A DNA stretch of 64,000 nucleotides from Helicocarpus griseus UAMH5409 (GCA_002573585.1 PDNB01000111.1:40220-104219); one strand, 5' to 3'. Shown: positions 23,652 through 35,495, counted from the stretch's first letter. The notes: generated from the letters alone by a model not told the origin. Made by a program: numbers and translations.

Positions 23652-26057
23652 TCAAGAGTCATTATGAACGCTATTCGCAGCGGTGGATTTCTTGCGCCCG
23701 AAAATGCTCCGGGTGCGTGATTTGTTGCGTGGCTTCTTCTCCTGCGTTGTTGCAGAATTGAGACTTGGAGGCGCTGGTGGCATTGTATCATCATCGGACA
23801 TATACTTGGGTTTGTATATCCTGTCGCATCATGCACGTCAGCAACACGTCCAGAATCAAACCGAAAAAAAAAATGAATGCAGTAGATAGAACAAAACATA
23901 CCAGCTATTCCCAACCATGCTCATCCCTTTGCTTTCCGCCATCCGGTAATACTTGGCTGCCTTCTTCAAGTCTTTTTTGCAGCCTACGCCTTCGACATAG
24001 CAAAACCCTGCTTCCGCGAGGGCATCAACATCTCCCCAGTGGCCTGCAATTTCAAAGCAGCGAAGAGCCAACGTCTTGTCTTGCTCTATTCCCCAGCCAT
24101 TCAAATGGCTGACGCCCAATTCATAGATACTGAGCGCAAATTGGGCTTGGCGAGCTTTTTCCTCCTGCTTATTTCTCCCACGGGGCTCAGAATTTGAAGC
24201 TTCCAGTGTAGCAGAGTCGACAGCTTTACGGAGCCACTGAACGCCTTCCCTCTGATTGGGCCGCATTCCCCATCCATGGCGGCATGCGAGGGCGTACAGT
24301 AGCATACCCGTTGGGTTGTTCTGCATAGCCGCAATGCGAAGGTGATAAGTAGACTCATTCAGGGAGCCGTTTTCATGGCATTCTATACCTTTGGCAACGT
24401 GGTCCTCGGGTGACAGGGTAGATGGTGGAGCTTCCCCGCTGCCGCTGCGGCTTGTGTGAGGTCGGAGCGTGGCGTTGGAGTCTCCCGATGTCGTCTTGGC
24501 ATCGTCTTGGTCCTTTGCACTTGGGGTAACAGAAAGCTTGCTACTCGAGCCCTTCTTGCCTAAACACAGAATTTCTCGGGTTCCGTGGTCAAAAGAGTGT
24601 CGCTTTTGGGGTGGCCGATCAGGTCGTTTCACGAGCTTGCCTGGGCTTTTCTTCGAAGAAGGGGTATCTTGTTTTGGGGAAGGCGCATGTGTTTGCCAGC
24701 GTTCCTCTTTCGAGGGAGTTTCTTGCTTCAAAGGTGACTCCTGCTCCAACGGTGAAGGTGAGGCGGGAGGGTGTGCATGGGACGTGGCAGGGGGCGAGGG
24801 CGTTTGCTCAAATCTCTCCCTCCCTGAAGCACTCGGGGGAGGAGAGCTTTCAAAAAGCGGCTCATTCCACTCAAAATGCGGAGTTTGAAGTCCCGAAAAC
24901 ACATGGGAATTAGAGTTCCTTTGAGAGTTGGAATTCCTTGTGAGGGATCTCCCTCGAGGAAGGGTATACTTTGCGTATATATAAGAAGCTGGAGCAGATG
25001 ATTGAGCATCGTTCGTAGCAGAGTCAGATGAGTTCGGCACGGTAATCGGAGGAGGTCTGTTCCCTCTGCTCATGGTGCGTGACTGGGGCTCTTCTGGTGG
25101 TTCTGGGGTACTAACTGCCGGAGATGGCATAGAGATACTAGTATTGGATCTACTTAACGGTCGTGAGAAATTATAGGGCGGGCGTGTTAAAGCGTTTGGC
25201 ATGGTAGAATTTTCCGAAGCTGGGGAAGGCGATCGAGCATGAGGGCGGGTAAAATGCGACATGGGCGAGTAAGGCATGGACACGCCGCTGCTTGAGGATA
25301 ACTTTCTCGGTTTTGAAAATGTTGACCCTGCTGTAGAACTTGTATAGTAATCGTCATCGGAGCTCTCCTGCTGCGGTCCCCCAGGGCTTCCATTTGGCCG
25401 CAAGGCTGATGAGCTAGGGGGTGCGAGAGTATTTGAAGCACTCCGTTTCGGGGGGAGACTTCCAGGCGAGTCCTGGGTCCCTGATGAAACCCCAAGGCCG
25501 GTTGGTGAACGCTTTCCTGGAATTGGTTGTCCATTGTCTATATCCGAGTGGAAAGCCACTGGTTCATCTGGTGAACCCGCACGAGGCATCCCAAAACCGC
25601 CGGTTGGTACTGGCGGAACATCTGGGGTGTGCTCATTATCGCTATCTGGATCGAAACCAGGATTATGCCTGCTCAGAACCGGGTGTTGTGATTTTGGCCT
25701 GAAAGTAGGCTCCTCCACTTCTCTATTGCGACTATGGCCCCTAGCTCCTGGACTGACAGGCGCTGTTCTATGTGAATCCCCAGACGAAGGGGATCGGAAA
25801 TAGCCTGGTCTTGGTTGGGATAGGGATCTGGCGACGCTTGCGGGAGGCAAGCGGCTCATGCGTCTCTCCCCCTTCTTGTTAGACTCGTCGAGTTGTCTGG
25901 CTAAAAGCCGTCCTTGCAAGGCGAACGCATCGAGGGGAGAGAGAGCAGGGGGAATCTCTCCGTCGAAATGGGAAATGCGGGGGGATGGTGTCGGGTTTCG
26001 CGATGGGGGCTTCCCCAGAGGGGCTTGGAAATAATCGGTCGGTTCATTGTTAGCCAT
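23652..26057 (-). CDS. Nif1/Dsf2-type Sel1-repeat cell-cycle regulator
   Basis: Two exons, 26057-23902 and 23820-23652, give 774 residues. The first 560 residues are disordered, rich in Ser and Pro, with many proline-directed (SP/TP) sites. From about residue 575 there are Sel1-like repeats (HLRIAAMQNNPTGMLLYALA, then SIYELGVSHLNGWGIEQDKTLALRCFEIA, then AGFCYVEGVGCKKDLKKAAKYYRMAE). The second exon supplies the end NSWIYKPKYM and a basic tail with RSIFGRKKS. This architecture matches fission yeast Nif1, an inhibitor of mitotic entry that acts through Nim1, and budding yeast Dsf2. The role here is inferred from that family. Reading through the intron gives a false hydrophobic C-terminus. Confidence 0.82.
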
Positions 26058-27705
26058 GACGGACAGCGAGCGGTCGCGAAGACAAAATCAACGGTGGTCG
26101 TAGAAATAGAGATAGGTTTCTCGGACGAGAAATTCGTCAAGGGGAACGGGAGAGGTCTGGGTGGGTGAGCGGGATTGTTTTTAAGGGGAAGCGCCAAAAA
26201 CGTCTGTCTCAGGCGTGCGGTCAAGGCTTGAGTTCAACCACATCGGGTCATTGGGTCATTGGTGAGGAACCGGCCCTGTTTATCATCCATAAAAGCAAGT
26301 ATGGTGGCGAACCTAGGAATATGTACGGATGATAGACGGTGCCTCCGAAGCGCGTGGCGGGTATCGTGGATATTGAGATGTGATGTTGGTGGACGAACAA
26401 CGCCTGAAATAAAGAAAAGACGGGGCAGAGCTAACGAGCGTGGAGAGACACAGCGGAACCTGCAGTGGTTAATAGTTAACAACAACAGCAGCAACTTGAA
26501 ACGCAGCCGAAAATGTAAAGAAAGAGATGATGGTAGATGGGGTTGGGAGAACGAGCGAGTGTGTGTGTGTGTGATGGATGTTGTCTGGTGAAAGATGTCT
26601 GTCTGTCTGTCTCCAGGTTTTATTTTTGGTTGGTCTCCAGCCTGCGCCAACCCAACTCCCGTCTCAGGGGTCAGTCAGGCCAGAATTCATTATTATTATT
26701 CTTATTATTCTTATTATTCTTATTCTTAACGAGGTCTGCTGCTGCAGGCTGCTGGTTTCTTGTACTATTTTTATCCCTCCATCACTGCCTTTGTCTATTT
26801 CTGCTACTGAAAATTTATGTTTACCAGCACGCAAACGTGACTGAAAAAGAATACGTTTTCAAACCCAATGCTTACTACCTACCCCAGTGGAGAAGCCCGA
26901 AGCTACGGAGGGGATATCCATGGAATTTATTATATTTTCCGTTGCGAGTAATTTACTTTCATGTTCCGTTCCGTGGTTCATATAAACTAGCACTCTAACA
27001 GTTATAAAGAGTTCAGTTCTTGCTCCGTGGTCCACGATCTTCACTTCTGTAACATGCTATTTTTGCACTCCAACCGACAGTATTATCACCGCAACACAGG
27101 CTGCGGCAGGTAAAAGAGAAGAAAGTGTTGAAGAAGTGCATGTACCGTACATGTACCTTTTTTCCCTAGCTCTCTGAAACACGAGGGAATAATCAGAAAA
27201 GCTATCGTGAAGAACCATCCCGTCTTTTCTGCGCCTCTGGCCCGCCCCACCAAAGTGTTCTATTTATACAGGGCTTTTCCCGACCCAAGGTTCAGGCGCA
27301 GCCCGCAATATACGCATAGAAAATATCACTTTCCATTTGCTGGATGCGGAACAGCTTCATGTTTCAACAGGGCTCGGGGCCCGGTAAGGGGTCTATGCTT
27401 TTATCTCGATTTACTTAGGGTACATATTATTATAATGAAGTACGGGCTATTCCATGCAGCACCGCAACATTTCTCCATCAAGTTCAAACACGATGTCAGA
27501 AAAAGTTTCTCTTCACGGTCTGTCATTTGATGCAGAGAAGGGCTGCTAATCGGGAGGCACGAGCGTCGAAAATAACCCCGTTTAAAGGACCTTTTTGGCG
27601 CTGGCATGCTTGATTTCTAGATAAACAGACTGACTAAACACAGTATTTGGAAGAAAGATCTTTCTTGTTATTTCCCAGGCTAACTACGTTCATGTACATC
27701 TAGTA
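26058..27705. other. Intergenic with several simple repeats; no gene recognised
   Basis: The promoter side of the Nif1-like gene. It contains GT, TGTC and TTATTATTC repeats between 26558 and 26730 and a short palindrome of CATGTAC units near 27140. No supported reading frame. Confidence 0.45.
26558..26730. repeat. Cluster of microsatellites
   Basis: A GT run at about 26559-26572, a TGTC run at about 26597-26612, and a compound ATT/TTATTC repeat at about 26688-26729 lie within 170 bp upstream of the Nif1-like gene. Confidence 0.85.
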
Positions 27706-29102
27706 CTAGGTAGAGACAAGCTGAGGCACGCGACTCTCTGACACGGGAACTTTGAGCACTTGCTCCTGTTCATAGCCCTCATATCCGAGGGGAAACTTGT
27801 TGACAAGCTCCCGCATTTCCTTCACACTGTACAATGTTACTTAGCATCATTGCATTGCTGCATATTGCTAGGAGGCTTACATGTTTCTGAAGTGAATGTT
27901 TCCGGGATACAGGGCGGATGAGCACAAGTTGAATCTCCTACAAAGATCCTCTCTGTCAACCTTTGATTGTCTACCGGCATTCAGCTGGCACGACAGTTGA
28001 GTGGCTTACACGCAATACAATGCGTTACGATCATCAAAGCCCGCCGCAGGCTCTGACATAGGGAAATGCTTCAGTTATTCAATCACGTACGGCTTCCCGA
28101 TCTTGTGCCTCGTAGGCCTCCACGGAGCCAGCTCATCTATGAATTGACAAGGCCATAGTCAGCGAAACACTACTGCTGAGTTGTTTGTGTCATTGCTCAA
28201 GCTCACATTCATGATGAGCATATGACGAGCAGGCGTCAAATATGATGGGCAAGCCAGTCGCGGCATCAGCCGAAGTGTTCCCATCCCACAAGTCTCCGTG
28301 AACTAAGCGAGGAACAACTTTTCTCCCCTCCGTTTCAAGTGACCTCAGTAATCGTGGGATCACTTTCTCCATGATGCCTTTTCTCAGCTCCGCCATCTCC
28401 TCGTCGTAACCTTGCAACTCTTCCTCGAGCCTGAAGAACTGTTCAATGCCTCTTGAGAAGGATTCTTCCCAAGTATCACACTGAGTGGTATCCTGCGAAA
28501 GTCGCCCCTGATACGTTGGCACGGGGAAGCCAAACTTGCCATCAGGGGAGACGCCATTCTTGTAGCAGGAAAGTCTGAAACGTCGGGGATATTGTCGGTC
28601 ATGGTATGGAAGTTGCAGAGGAAAAAGTGTATATCTGGGTCTTTCTCATACATGCCAAACCCAAGCGGCTTCGGAACGAGATCAGGTAGCGCTTTATGCA
28701 GGGCTGTCATGGAGTGGAATTCGCCTTTTATCATTCCCTTGCCGGCTTCGCCTTGAGAAACCTATCATGTGGTTTAATATTGCTGCAGTCTGTGGTGCTT
28801 CCAAGATACTTGGGGGACTTTCCTTCAAGAAATACGAAACGCCATGACTTTGTGGACTTGACGCCCGGATATGGGCCGTGCGAGACCAGTAGGATGCACC
28901 ATAAGGCGAAATATCGACAACAGTGGAGCCAGGAGGGAGCACTGAGAAGTCCAAGTTACCGACGGTGAATGGTGGAGCACTAATACGATTGCGGAAGTGT
29001 AACAAAGCAAATATCCTTACTCGATAAAACGTTATTGTCCACGAAGGATATAACACTCCCCGGAACGGCGATTTTCTGGTCCCAGATAGAAGGATCTACC
29101 AT
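27706..29102 (-). pseudogene. Decayed fructosamine/ketosamine-3-kinase-like gene
   Basis: The family pattern runs through the region: start MVDPSIWDQKIAVPGSV at 29102, GASYW, MIKGEFHSM, LVPKPLGFGMYE, HFFLCNFH, PDGKFGFPVPTYQG, the catalytic LVHGDLWDGN, IIFDACSSYAHHE, then RFNLCSSALYPGNIHF and KEMRELVNKFPLGYEGYE to a stop at 27706. Typical introns remain. Two breaks disable it. Near 28562 the frame shifts between DFPA and KNGVSPDGKFGF, with the expected LAELH missing, and no intron signals are present. At 28077-28075 a TAA replaces the Tyr codon expected before LKHFP. Intact members phosphorylate ketoamine adducts or related small molecules. The catalytic loop itself is preserved, suggesting recent decay. 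Confidence 0.8.
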
Positions 29103-29460
29103 CTTGTGCTGGTGATATTGACTCCGCCTCTATGGAAAGTTAAAGTGAGCTGCTTTTGGCTCGGGGCTTTCACTCTCCTCCATTAATTAACAGTTGGCAC
29201 AATATGCCAGATTTATTCAATTTGAATGCGGGGATCCTCTTTATGTACGACAAGGGTGCCATCTAACAGCGGCTAAAGAAACATAACCAACACTCAATGC
29301 TACCATCACTTTTGTTATTTTTCATTGGTGAAGCCTGTATGTGTTGCTTTTAAGGCCTAATATTATTGCAAAGCCCCCCGCGTGTGCTGCACACCACGTC
29401 TTGGTTGTTGCACTTTTAAGCGCATATATGCATGGCACAACCCATGCGGACCAGGGTTAA
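29103..29460. other. Intergenic, no gene recognised
   Basis: Upstream of both the kinase pseudogene (minus) and the transporter fragment (plus). No exon matching the missing N-terminus of the transporter was found here. Confidence 0.4.
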
Positions 29461-29916
29461 TTGAGTGTAGTACCAATCGGAGTCTTAACTACTCTCTACG
29501 TCGTTTACCAGGCCATTTCACCGGCCTTTTGGGCACCGATTTCTGACACCTTCGGTCGTCGCCCTGTATTCCTCGCCACATTCTTCATCTACACGGCGTC
29601 CAGCCTGGGCCTCGCGCTTAACAAGACCAGTTATGTTGCTCTACTTCTCTTGCGCGGTCTCCAAAGTATAGGTGGCTCGGCAGTCATGTCGCTTGCCTAC
29701 GGTGTGGCAGCAGATATTTCACCCCATTCCGAGCGTGGCAGGATTCTGGGCCCCATGCTCGCAGCGACAAACCTTGGCCCATGCTTTGGCCCCGTTATTG
29801 GTGGAGGAGCTATCTTGGCTTCTGGTGATGCGCAGTGGTGCTTTTGGGTCCTGCTTATATTTGGAGACTTGTCCTTAATGCTTATAGGGTGGACGTTACC
29901 TGAAACAATGGTGTAG
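29461..29916 (+). pseudogene. Fragment of an MFS drug:H+ antiporter (DHA1)
   Basis: About 150 codons open with no ATG start, encoding the central N-terminal half of a DHA1-type major facilitator. It includes the helix 2-3 loop motif APISDTFGRRPVF, then LLLLRGLQSIGGSAVMSLAYGVAADISPHSERGRILG, NLGPCFGPVIGG and the end of helix 6 at LPET. A stop directly after LPETMV ends it, and the following bases do not encode the large loop or the second six helices. Helix 1 and the start are also absent. It is therefore a truncated remnant of a transporter likely related to the multidrug efflux group. Confidence 0.8.
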
Positions 29917-30435
29917 GTGGGATATTCGCAATTTGGCTGCTTCGGCGTTGGGGATGTCTCTGGAGGCAGAAGAGGGAACCTGCTTCTTCTTATTAAGAGT
30001 TTAGACGTGTGGAAGGATACATTTTTTAGCCCAGTGAAGGCTAATTCTGCCAGAAGACCGCAATTAGAGTTGAAAGATGAACTAATCAGAGAACTTGAAT
30101 CTTTCGGGGAATTTCATCGAATACTTCTTTTACCTCCTGCATGGTCATTCTTGAAAGAACTGAGGTAATTTTGATAGATGAAGGGATTCATGGTAATCAG
30201 TAATCAGGGCGTTTTCTTTCTTTCCAAACGCATGCTAGACAAACAGCTCGCGGTCCTTTGAAAAATATTGAGCACTTGAAAGAATCAATTCGTGCAACAA
30301 CCCATACTGCCTTCTCCTCCACCCCAGATACATGAGAGATATGAGCGTGGAGATAGGAGACACCTCATATGATATGAAACATAGCAATATGTTTCTCCAC
30401 CTTCATATCCCTATTTCCTACCCCACCTCCTGCTT
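29917..30435. other. Intergenic, no gene recognised
   Basis: A short open frame follows the transporter fragment but shows no MFS features. Nothing else is supported. Confidence 0.4.
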
Positions 30436-31227
30436 TTATACGGGCTCTTTCTCTTTCAGCGGCAGGATCTTCGTGTTACCCGCAACCCACGTCGCCGTGG
30501 CCACAAGTTTCGAGATCCGCCATGGATTGGCAAATCGCGGATCATCAGTAACCCGCTTCAATTCAATGGCATACCGCCGCTGATAATCACCATCGCGGTA
30601 AAGTCATCAGGATACTTCGAACCGGGAAATCCCATCACTTACACCATCGGAGAACTGCGATCCTCCCTCAGCATCTTCCTTGACCACTGTCGCCATGACA
30701 TTTGCACTGACAGAGGCCGTTTGGGGCACCGTCGCCTCGGGGCCTGGCTGGGGCAGGTGCTGGGGCAGGTCGATGACGAGGGAGCTACACGCAGGTTATG
30801 CTGTCAGCAATAACACCACGCCATATCCCGCTCTTCGCTTGTGTTTCGGTCCTATTCACGTCGTGACATGCTGCGTCGCGTCCAGAGTAGCCCTTTGCCC
30901 TTTCCACATGGTCGTCATATCTTTCGCAGTTGTCGTTTGCGGGGGCATGTCAAGAAACTGCGAATAGTCGATGATGAGGTCGGTGGTTATAAATACTTCG
31001 TCGATTAGTTAGCTTATCCCATTGCTAGGTATCGAGGTAATGGCTCTGTTTTGTATTCTGTCTGTCAATATTTATTTCATATGGCTTTTTGGTTCCTTTG
31101 CGATGTTTTCAGGACATTATCCCGTCCCTTCTTTCAATGGGAAATTGCTTCTCCTTACCATGTTCGTAACAACATCATGGATGTTGGCTCTGTCCAGGAG
31201 ATAGTCGAGAGTTTGGTAAGGCGCCAT
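30436..31227 (-). pseudogene. Decayed SnoaL-like domain gene
   Basis: Four exons can be traced: 31227-31159 (MAPYQTLDYLLDRANIHDVV), 31045-30860, 30784-30643 and 30579-30436. They carry the SnoaL-like pattern: DEVFITTDLIIDYSQF, LDATQHVTT, LVIDLPQ, SANVMATVVKE, then RRYAIELKRV, NPWRISKLVATATWVAGN and a stop at 30438. Splice sites and phases agree. Two faults lie in the second exon: a TAG stop at 31027-31025 within HYLDT-QWDKL, and a CTAACTAA sequence (31005-31012) whose extra four bases shift the frame before IDEVF. Without the extra unit the frame joins correctly. Alternatively CTAAC is a branch point and the exon truly starts at 30995, but then phase does not fit exon 1. Intact members are small cone-shaped isomerases, cyclases or dehydratases. 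Confidence 0.7.
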
Positions 31228-32268
31228 TATTCGAGTACTATGTTTCGAACTGCTTTACAAGAATATAGAAGCTTAAGTGCACAATAAAGAATGCCTGACT
31301 GTCAAAACCCACGCTTTCACTGAGCGGCAGCAATGTGATGACACCGTCCAAAATGATCAATCTTTCTGGACAGGCTCAAAGTCAGTTCTATATGTTTGAC
31401 ATACCCCACCTCAGAATGCAACTGGTGAGAAGCATCCACCGGGATTCAGCAGGCATCTTCTGCAGTAGCTGTGTGCTGTGATGCAGGGCGGGATAGCGGG
31501 GAGGCTGAAGTGCTGGGTTCGATGATTCAAAATATACTAACTAGTATACGAAAGATAAATGTCTATAGTTAAAGAGGCGTTTGACTGCGGGGAAATGTAA
31601 CCATTGTTCCGAAAAGGATCAACATTTTGAACTGGGCTCAAGATCTCAGATACCTGTGTGTCTAAAAGCTCTACCCTTCTAAGTTGAGATTTATAGATAT
31701 AAAGGCATGTGCGAAAAGTTACAACTATGAAAAGGGCATCAAACGCTTTGGACAGGGCTCAACGGCAAAGACTCGTCATATCGAGCACTTGATATCAAAG
31801 CGAGGGGAATATAATCCGTATTTGTAAACTTGACCCCTCTACATAATCTGGAAAGATCTTTTTCCTGCTAATCCCGTCAGGGGAAGCAACACTAAAAGGA
31901 ATATATGAGCGTCTTATGTCCGTCCATAAACTATCGTCTTGAGCGGAATTAATGAATTGGAAGTCGGGGTTAGCTCTGCTAAGATGCGACGTCACAGCAT
32001 TGGCAATAATTGTGCAAACCAATGCGGCCTCTTTTAGCAAGGTTGGAGCAATCTATAACGAGGGGCAAAAATGTGAGAGAGATATATAAACCTCAGATTT
32101 CTGGGAGTCCGTGGGTGATGGCATCCTTTTCTGTTTCAGGCAAAAAGCTTCCTTTCCCCTTCAATGCCGATGGTATAGCACAACTCACTACGCATTCTCT
32201 GCACCACAGTTTCTCTCCAGCATCTATATCGGCACTTACTATACATGCAATAAGTCATCTACAATTTA
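31228..32268. other. Intergenic, no gene recognised
   Basis: One minus-strand frame (32040-31795, 81 codons) is present and could be a remnant, but it matches no family I recognise. Confidence 0.35.
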
Positions 32269-32895
32269 TTACATAGGATGACAACCCTCATCCCCGGACG
32301 GCCCCTTTCTCATCGCATCGCGAACAACTTCTACAACCTCTTCAAACATACCATACAGACAAGCCCAACTTGACTGGTTCGATGAGTCTACCTGATAGAA
32401 GCTGTTCACATCGGCCTTGGTTTCAGCCTCGTCAGAAAATAGCGCTGCCCTCTTTAAGTGCAATCACGTCTGCAGTTTTGAAAGTGCTGATGGCACATAA
32501 AACTGTGCCTGTAGATTCAAGAAGTTGATCTTGAGGTGATGATTGAGATTCAGCATTCATTTCAAGATACATCATCAGTGATGAGATGGCTGAGGGATAG
32601 TATGATGCAAATGAAAAGAGCATGAAAAGTCCATGAGTTGCATCTCATTCAAATACCAGTCATGTTGCTGGCGAGTGTTTTCTTCTGTTTGACCAATCAA
32701 GAACATGCACGTTGCATAGAGCCTTTCTCTGCCAGCCAGAAAATGATGTTGTTGGCCGCACAAGAGCTCACTCCAGGCAGCGTCCGTCATAAACTTGGGC
32801 GCAGGTGGGTTGGCGGTAGACAAGCTTGCTGTCGAGTCGAAGAGGCTAGATGCCAGCACCGGTAAAATGTAAAATGCAACTAGTCCCGGATCCAA
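32269..32895 (-). other. Unrecognised broken coding remnant
   Basis: Three overlapping minus-strand frames (32895-32575, 32623-32432, 32463-32269) read like pieces of one protein with normal composition: PKFMTDAAWSELLCGQQH, then YYPSAISSLMMYLEMNAE, then SDEAETKADVNSFYQVDSS. The shifts between them have no intron signals, so it looks like a gene with two frameshifts. I do not recognise the family. Position among other decayed genes supports this reading. Confidence 0.3.
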
Positions 32896-33114
32896 GACGG
32901 CCCGCAGTCAAGACAGGAGTAACTATCTCCTGGTCAAGGTTTGTACAGTTGTGGTAGTACAACATTCGCGGTCAAGCACTTCTCCACAACAGCATTACTC
33001 CTCTTGACACTCATTCATTCTTTTTTTCTCCAGACCTCTGTTACTCCCAAAACTAATTTTTATCACCAGTGCGTTGCCAAAGAAACATGGCAGTATTCAC
33101 TGATGGTTTCCTGA

Positions 33115-33375
33115 TTGTGGGTGAGTGCAGCGAAAGCCGCTTATCTGTCCAAAGACAGGAAGCAAGTCATTGTTGCTGGGCCGCTCTCTATCGACCTCAG
33201 CACCCTACCCCTGCTTGATGATACCACAGAAGTGGAGGGAAAGACTGTCACCTATAAAAAGAGGTTTACAAGAGAAAACACCATCCCCATCACAGATAGT
33301 GACTTTCCTGATATTCCACGTATTGATGTGACAGCCAGCAAAAGTACGGCTGACAAATGCCCGCGTTGCAGGTAA
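33115..33375 (+). other. Unrecognised small open frame ending in CPRCR
   Basis: An 86-codon frame with protein-like composition whose end, DKCPRCR, precedes a possible intron donor. A CPRC end recalls the zinc-binding tail of isoleucyl-tRNA synthetases, but the rest does not clearly match. It may be a remnant. The call is weak. Confidence 0.2.
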
Positions 33376-34618
33376 TGACACTTAGTTTGCTCTGACTATA
33401 TTTTAAATGCTAATAGAATACATTCTAGGCGGCAGTGAATTGTTCAAATCTCAGTCCCCTCTCTGATTGCCCACACTTGGTCTTCTCTCTGTCGACTGTC
33501 TGACGCTCGGTTTCTTCTTTGGATCACTCTTGGATATTTTTTTGGCCGGACGCCCCGACTCTCTTTCTTTCTCTAATGTCCAGCTTTCAGATTTTGTTCA
33601 TCTGTTGTTGCGAGAAATTGTCACCGATTTTACATCTATGAAAACACAAGGACCATATCTCGTCTGTGGAGTGATTGTGTGATAGTTATGAACAAACTTC
33701 TCCCGTGCAGTTCTCGGGAGTTGGCCAACATAATGTAGCTAGAAACCCCACTTCATTCATCCGCTAGAAAGGTTTTCTTGCTTGCTTTAAGTTAACCCTT
33801 GCTCCTTTCCTTCCTTATGTAATCCACAAGCTAGTCGGACACAAAACACTGACAGACATTCCCATTTGTTGGGCAGAAAAATCGCCCAACTTCCAGTGTG
33901 TACAATCCTCTTGTTTATCTCATTATTTCAGCAAGAATGCTGGTATCTGGACTATGTTAAGTCGCTCCCCTTGGGGAGGTATCGAAATTACACCTGGTTT
34001 ATGTTGGCTAGTTGATGTGTCCAGTCTCTAGGGCTCCTTTCGGCTGAAGCATGTCCTACCCAGTCTACCGTGTTGCTTATAGCGGCCTTCCCCGCGACCA
34101 TCACACAATATTTGTTGAAACCTGTGAGGAGGGTCCACAGAGCGGCCGTCTGTTCCATGTCATCGGTGATATTCAAACCGGAATTTCATTCGAGAACAAA
34201 CCCGTCAAATCCTGATGAGTCAGCGACGTTCGTGAACAAAGAGCGGATTGGTAGTGTGATAACTATCCTCGTATTTTGACTATCTGCCAAAATCCGCCGC
34301 CGCCAAAGAAGCAATTCCAGGGACCGAAGAGGCTTTACCCCGATGAACCCCTCCGTCGATGTCAGGAGTAGACCGCTGAGGTTATACAAGCGCTGGCCGA
34401 TGCTCAAGTGTTGCAGCAGGCCTGATCGGTGGGAATTGAGGCTACTGCCTTTGTCTTTGTGGGTGGCTGTGTATAAGAGGGGGACGTGTTGAATGAACTT
34501 TATTATATGGTACAGAGAGCGTTGTGAGACAAGAATTCTCTTAGGCAGGGCAGTACTCTATTCCAATAAATCAAAAGGGGAAAAGGGGGAAATAGAAGAA
34601 GACATAAGTGTCAACAGA
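33376..34618. other. Intergenic, no gene recognised
   Basis: Short frames only on both strands, with no domain and no repeat seen. Confidence 0.4.
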
Positions 34619-35495
34619 TCAGGACCATAAATCCAGATACAGCATCTTCAACCAAGGAAACTCCGCGTTGAATGGTTGCAAAATTTTTACTACCCATATA
34701 TCCCAATCATTGTCCCGTCTGCTCGCACACATCGCCATGGCGTATTCCCAATAGCTAGGGGTACCATCCAGCTGTTTCCCAGTCTCTGAGGGTTACCTCA
34801 TATTGCTTGGCATTTGTATTGTTGGAAATTTGCCTAATCATGATGTTCTCCCGTGCGTAAATTTCGGCCTGTGGCCGCGGAAGACATCTGATAGTGATCG
34901 ACGATAGAAGTCGGCCTTGTAGGCGGAATGGCTATCAGATGCTCCAATATATTTCAAAGCCAGAGCCTCATTCAGGAGAGCTTCAGAGTTGAAAGGGCCG
35001 TTGATGGAAGGTGTGGGCTGTGAGGTCCAGGAAATACCATGCAGGAGATGACTTTTCCCAATGCTACCAAGAACCCTGGCGAGGGAAGATCGTATAGTTC
35101 GTTGAAGTACTGTCTGAGTGTTGTGGCAATCTTTCTGGTAATCAGCTAAACATGCCCACTGAGTATCCAGGGTGTTGCCTTTGATAAATTCCATGACAAT
35201 ATAATTCATTGACGATTCGGGGTCGTTATAAAGTGCGTAAACCCGTGGGACCTTGACTTTGGTTGCCTGCTGGACAAAGAGCATATTCACCCCTTCAAGA
35301 AGGTTCACTTGACCAGCCTTCCCGAATTTGACAACAAAGTCGTCACCAACTTTAGCAACCTTATACCCACTGCACTTAACAAGAGGAGTACCTTCCTCAA
35401 CAGAATAAACAATCGGTAACCCTGCGATGAACAGCGCGGCGCCGGCTCCCGAATAGACTCAGGCAAGGGTTTTGAGTTGCGTAATAGGGTGGCAT
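34619..35495 (-). pseudogene. Decayed aminoglycoside phosphotransferase-like gene
   Basis: The pattern of the fungal APH/choline-kinase-like family is clear: start MPPYYATQNP at 35495, LPESI, VAKVGDDFVVKFGKAG, NLLEGVNMLFVQ, KVKVPRVYALYND, YIVMEFIKGNTLDTQW, ALALKYI, FYRRSLSDVFRGHRPKFTHG, then ENIMI, LRDWETAGWYP, SYWEYAMAMCASR and an end at 34621-34619. The frame breaks at least four times: near 35465, near 35420, at 34851 where the catalytic GDLQR of the loop is deleted, and near 34756 where one extra base makes a TAG. No intron signals explain these. The catalytic Asp is gone. Living members phosphorylate unknown small molecules. Confidence 0.8.

Noticed and set aside
27706..35495. An active biosynthetic cluster
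   Set aside because: None of the recognisable genes in the block appears intact and no core synthase (PKS, NRPS or terpene cyclase) is present.
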